DNA from: Burkholderiales bacterium | GTDB taxonomy: Bacteria > Pseudomonadota > Gammaproteobacteria > Burkholderiales > Burkholderiaceae_C | Reading direction: 5' to 3' | Assembly (NCBI GenBank): GCA_016223165.1 | Contig: JACRPO010000009.1 | Span: 1,364,001-1,428,000, forward strand | Length of the DNA stretch: 64,000 bases | Shown here: positions 62,801-64,000 of the stretch, piece after piece | Position numbering within the stretch: position 1 is the first letter of the stretch | Layout of the letters: each line of letters opens with the position of its first letter | Notes under the pieces: model-generated | What the model was told of the DNA's origin: nothing | Seen by the model: the letters and a program-made list of their open reading frames with translations, nothing else | Database searches by the model: none | Made by a program: the position numbers and the translations under genes

Positions 62801-62949
62801 ACGTCGAGGTCGGGTGCGCACTCGGTCACGCGCGCAGGACGTGCATCGCGAAAACGCCGCCTCTCCCACGAATGCGGGGTCGCTCGAACGAGCTCTCGCG
62901 GGGCCTCAACCCTAGAATCGACCGAACACAAGATGAACAGGCAACGCCC

Positions 62950-63585
62950 ATGAACGACGACAAGTCATCAGCCTCCGCGGGCACCTCCGAGACAACTTCC
63001 GAGGCTCGCAGCCATGGGCCGCGCGTGCGGCTCGACCGCCGCGCCTTGTTGCGCGCCGGCGCCGGAGCAACGCCGGTGCTCCTGACCCTGGCCAGCAGCC
63101 CCGTGTCGGCGGCCAACAGCTGCGTCGTGGCCTCGTCGTTCGTCTCGGTGGCGACGTTCAAGAGCCGCAATCCCACCGTGACCACGGTCAACTGTGCGAC
63201 GCGTACGACCGAAGACTGGCGCAATGCGTGCATGAGCAATACGCAGTTGACATGCGCCAAGCCACTGGTGTCGAGCACGTTCGGGAGCACGTCTTCCAGC
63301 TACAACAGCAAGACGCTTCGCCAGGTGCTCTGCGACCCTGCAGGCATCTCGTCGAGCGGCGAGCTCGGCGTGCTCCAGCACCTGATCGCGCTCAACCTGA
63401 GCGTCACGCAAGGCTTCATGCGCATGTCCGCCGGCAACGTCAGCCCGGCCTACCTCGGCGCGGTCTGGTGCAACTACAAGAACAACGGCAACCAGTACCG
63501 ACTGCCTTCCTCGACCGTCGTCTGGAGCTCGACACAGTTGATCAGCTGGCTGCGGTACCAGCTCAACTATTCGATGCCCCTCTGA
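62950..63585 (+). CDS. Exported cysteine-containing protein of unknown function
   Basis: 211 residues from the ATG at 62950 (MNDDKSSASAG); the longer frame from 62749 crosses the regulatory region. LDRRALLRAGAGATPVLLTLASSPVSA looks like a signal peptide with an RR pair, reminiscent of twin-arginine export, and cleavage after VSA. The mature part has six cysteines (SCVV, NCAT, ACMS, TCAK, LCDP, WCNY), suggesting disulfides, and Ser/Thr/Asn-rich segments. I do not recognise the family. TAGAAT at 62913-62918 is a possible -10 but has no matching -35. It is divergent from the PEP-CTERM gene and followed 125 bp later by a PqqD-like gene, so it may belong to that system. Confidence 0.7.
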   Translation: MNDDKSSASAGTSETTSEARSHGPRVRLDRRALLRAGAGATPVLLTLASSPVSAANSCVVASSFVSVATFKSRNPTVTTVNCATRTTEDWRNACMSNTQLTCAKPLVSSTFGSTSSSYNSKTLRQVLCDPAGISSSGELGVLQHLIALNLSVTQGFMRMSAGNVSPAYLGAVWCNYKNNGNQYRLPSSTVVWSSTQLISWLRYQLNYSMPL

Positions 63586-63710
63586 ACCTGCGCCTCCTCC
63601 GGCGCGGTCCGGTTCTCCGGACCCGAGGCGCGGGGTCATGAACGGCGACTGGGCCGGAGGGCCGCACGGCCACAGGGCAACAAGGCCGCGCGGCCACACA
63701 ATCGGCCGCC

Positions 63711-64000
63711 ATGCAGATCTACTCGGCCCCCGCCGACTTGATGCTGAGGCATTGGGACGGCGAAGCGACGGCGGTGGCTCGCCTGCCCGAGGCAGGCACG
63801 ACTCACCTCATCGGCAGCGAGGCGCTTGCGGTCGTCCAGACCGTGCTGGAGAGCCGCGAAGGATTGGCCTTGCGCGATATCGCGCACGCGCTCGGTCTCG
63901 TTGCTGACGGCGACGACGCCATCGACGCGGGCTTGCAGCGCATCATTGACGGTTTGGTTCAATCCGGCCTCCTGCGCCGACTGACTGACGATGCCGAGCC
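63711..64000 (+). CDS. PqqD-family protein, HPr-rel-A-like (cut by window edge)
   Basis: Open at the right edge after 96 codons. It reads MQIYSAPADLMLRHWDGEATAVARL, THLIGSEALAVVQTVLE, GLALRDIAHALGL and AGLQRIIDGLVQSGLLRRL. That is the winged-helix arrangement of PqqD-like peptide chaperones, in which the protein binds a peptide leader or a partner enzyme. In Burkholderiales a PqqD relative next to an HprK-related kinase is often found beside XrtA loci (HPr-rel-A system); the kinase would lie just outside this window, which is an inference. The start at 63711 follows a 125 bp gap. Confidence 0.75.
   Translation, partial: MQIYSAPADLMLRHWDGEATAVARLPEAGTTHLIGSEALAVVQTVLESREGLALRDIAHALGLVADGDDAIDAGLQRIIDGLVQSGLLRRLTDDAE

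Overview
The window is GC-rich (by eye) and densely packed. Its gene content points to a Gram-negative betaproteobacterium, most likely Burkholderiales of the Rubrivivax/Leptothrix/Methylibium type. The main reason is a nearly complete exosortase A (XrtA)/PEP-CTERM exopolysaccharide locus with the gene order usual for that group. No rRNA, tRNA, insertion sequence, integrase or CRISPR array was seen. Family names are from recognition of motifs and order, not from a search.

Layout. (1) 1-1195: 5' part of pyruvate kinase, cut by the window edge. (2) 1324-8389, minus strand: an acyl-activation block with a GNAT acyltransferase, an NAD-synthase-like enzyme, two acyl carrier proteins, an XrtA-type AMP-forming acyl ligase, an asparagine-synthase-like amidotransferase and a ketoacyl-ACP synthase III. 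(3) 8603-33504: five secreted lipoproteins with Pro/Thr/Ala-rich stalks surround a two-gene plus-strand NRPS/PKS assembly line (10730-23217), an orphan adenylation enzyme and a methyltransferase. (4) 33776-61640, minus strand: a second GNAT and then the long XrtA exopolysaccharide operon. Read in transcription order this runs: export lipoprotein, chain-length protein, tyrosine autokinase, outer-membrane protein, ATPase, deacetylase, FemAB-like protein, exosortase A, nucleotide-sugar dehydrogenase, glycosyltransferases and amidotransferases, a GDP-mannose-type dehydrogenase, a transglutaminase-glycosyltransferase fusion, a CapK/PaaK-type ligase, an O-antigen-ligase-like protein and a second deacetylase. 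(5) 61996-64000: a PEP-CTERM protein with a good sigma-54 promoter, a small exported cysteine-containing protein, and the start of a PqqD-like gene.

How the parts may work together (inference). The operon in region 4 should make, modify, polymerise and export a uronic-acid-containing exopolysaccharide, and XrtA should process PEP-CTERM proteins such as the one at 61996. The NRPS/PKS (A-PCP-KS-AT-ACP-aminotransferase, then C-A-PCP-C-PCP) should build a short peptide containing a beta-amino residue. It has no thioesterase, and its last carrier domain has no adenylation domain in cis. The orphan adenylation enzyme at 29502-31130 is a candidate to load that carrier. The acyl block, the GNAT pair and the ligases could supply or transfer acyl groups.

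The most unusual features are the assembly line embedded beside an XrtA exopolysaccharide operon, and the mosaic lipoprotein family. That family combines two N-terminal types with two C-terminal domains in all four possible ways, plus a fifth member with a third C-terminal domain. No Wzx flippase, initiating sugar transferase, PrsK/PrsR regulators or TPR lipoprotein of the XrtA system was found here; they presumably lie elsewhere.
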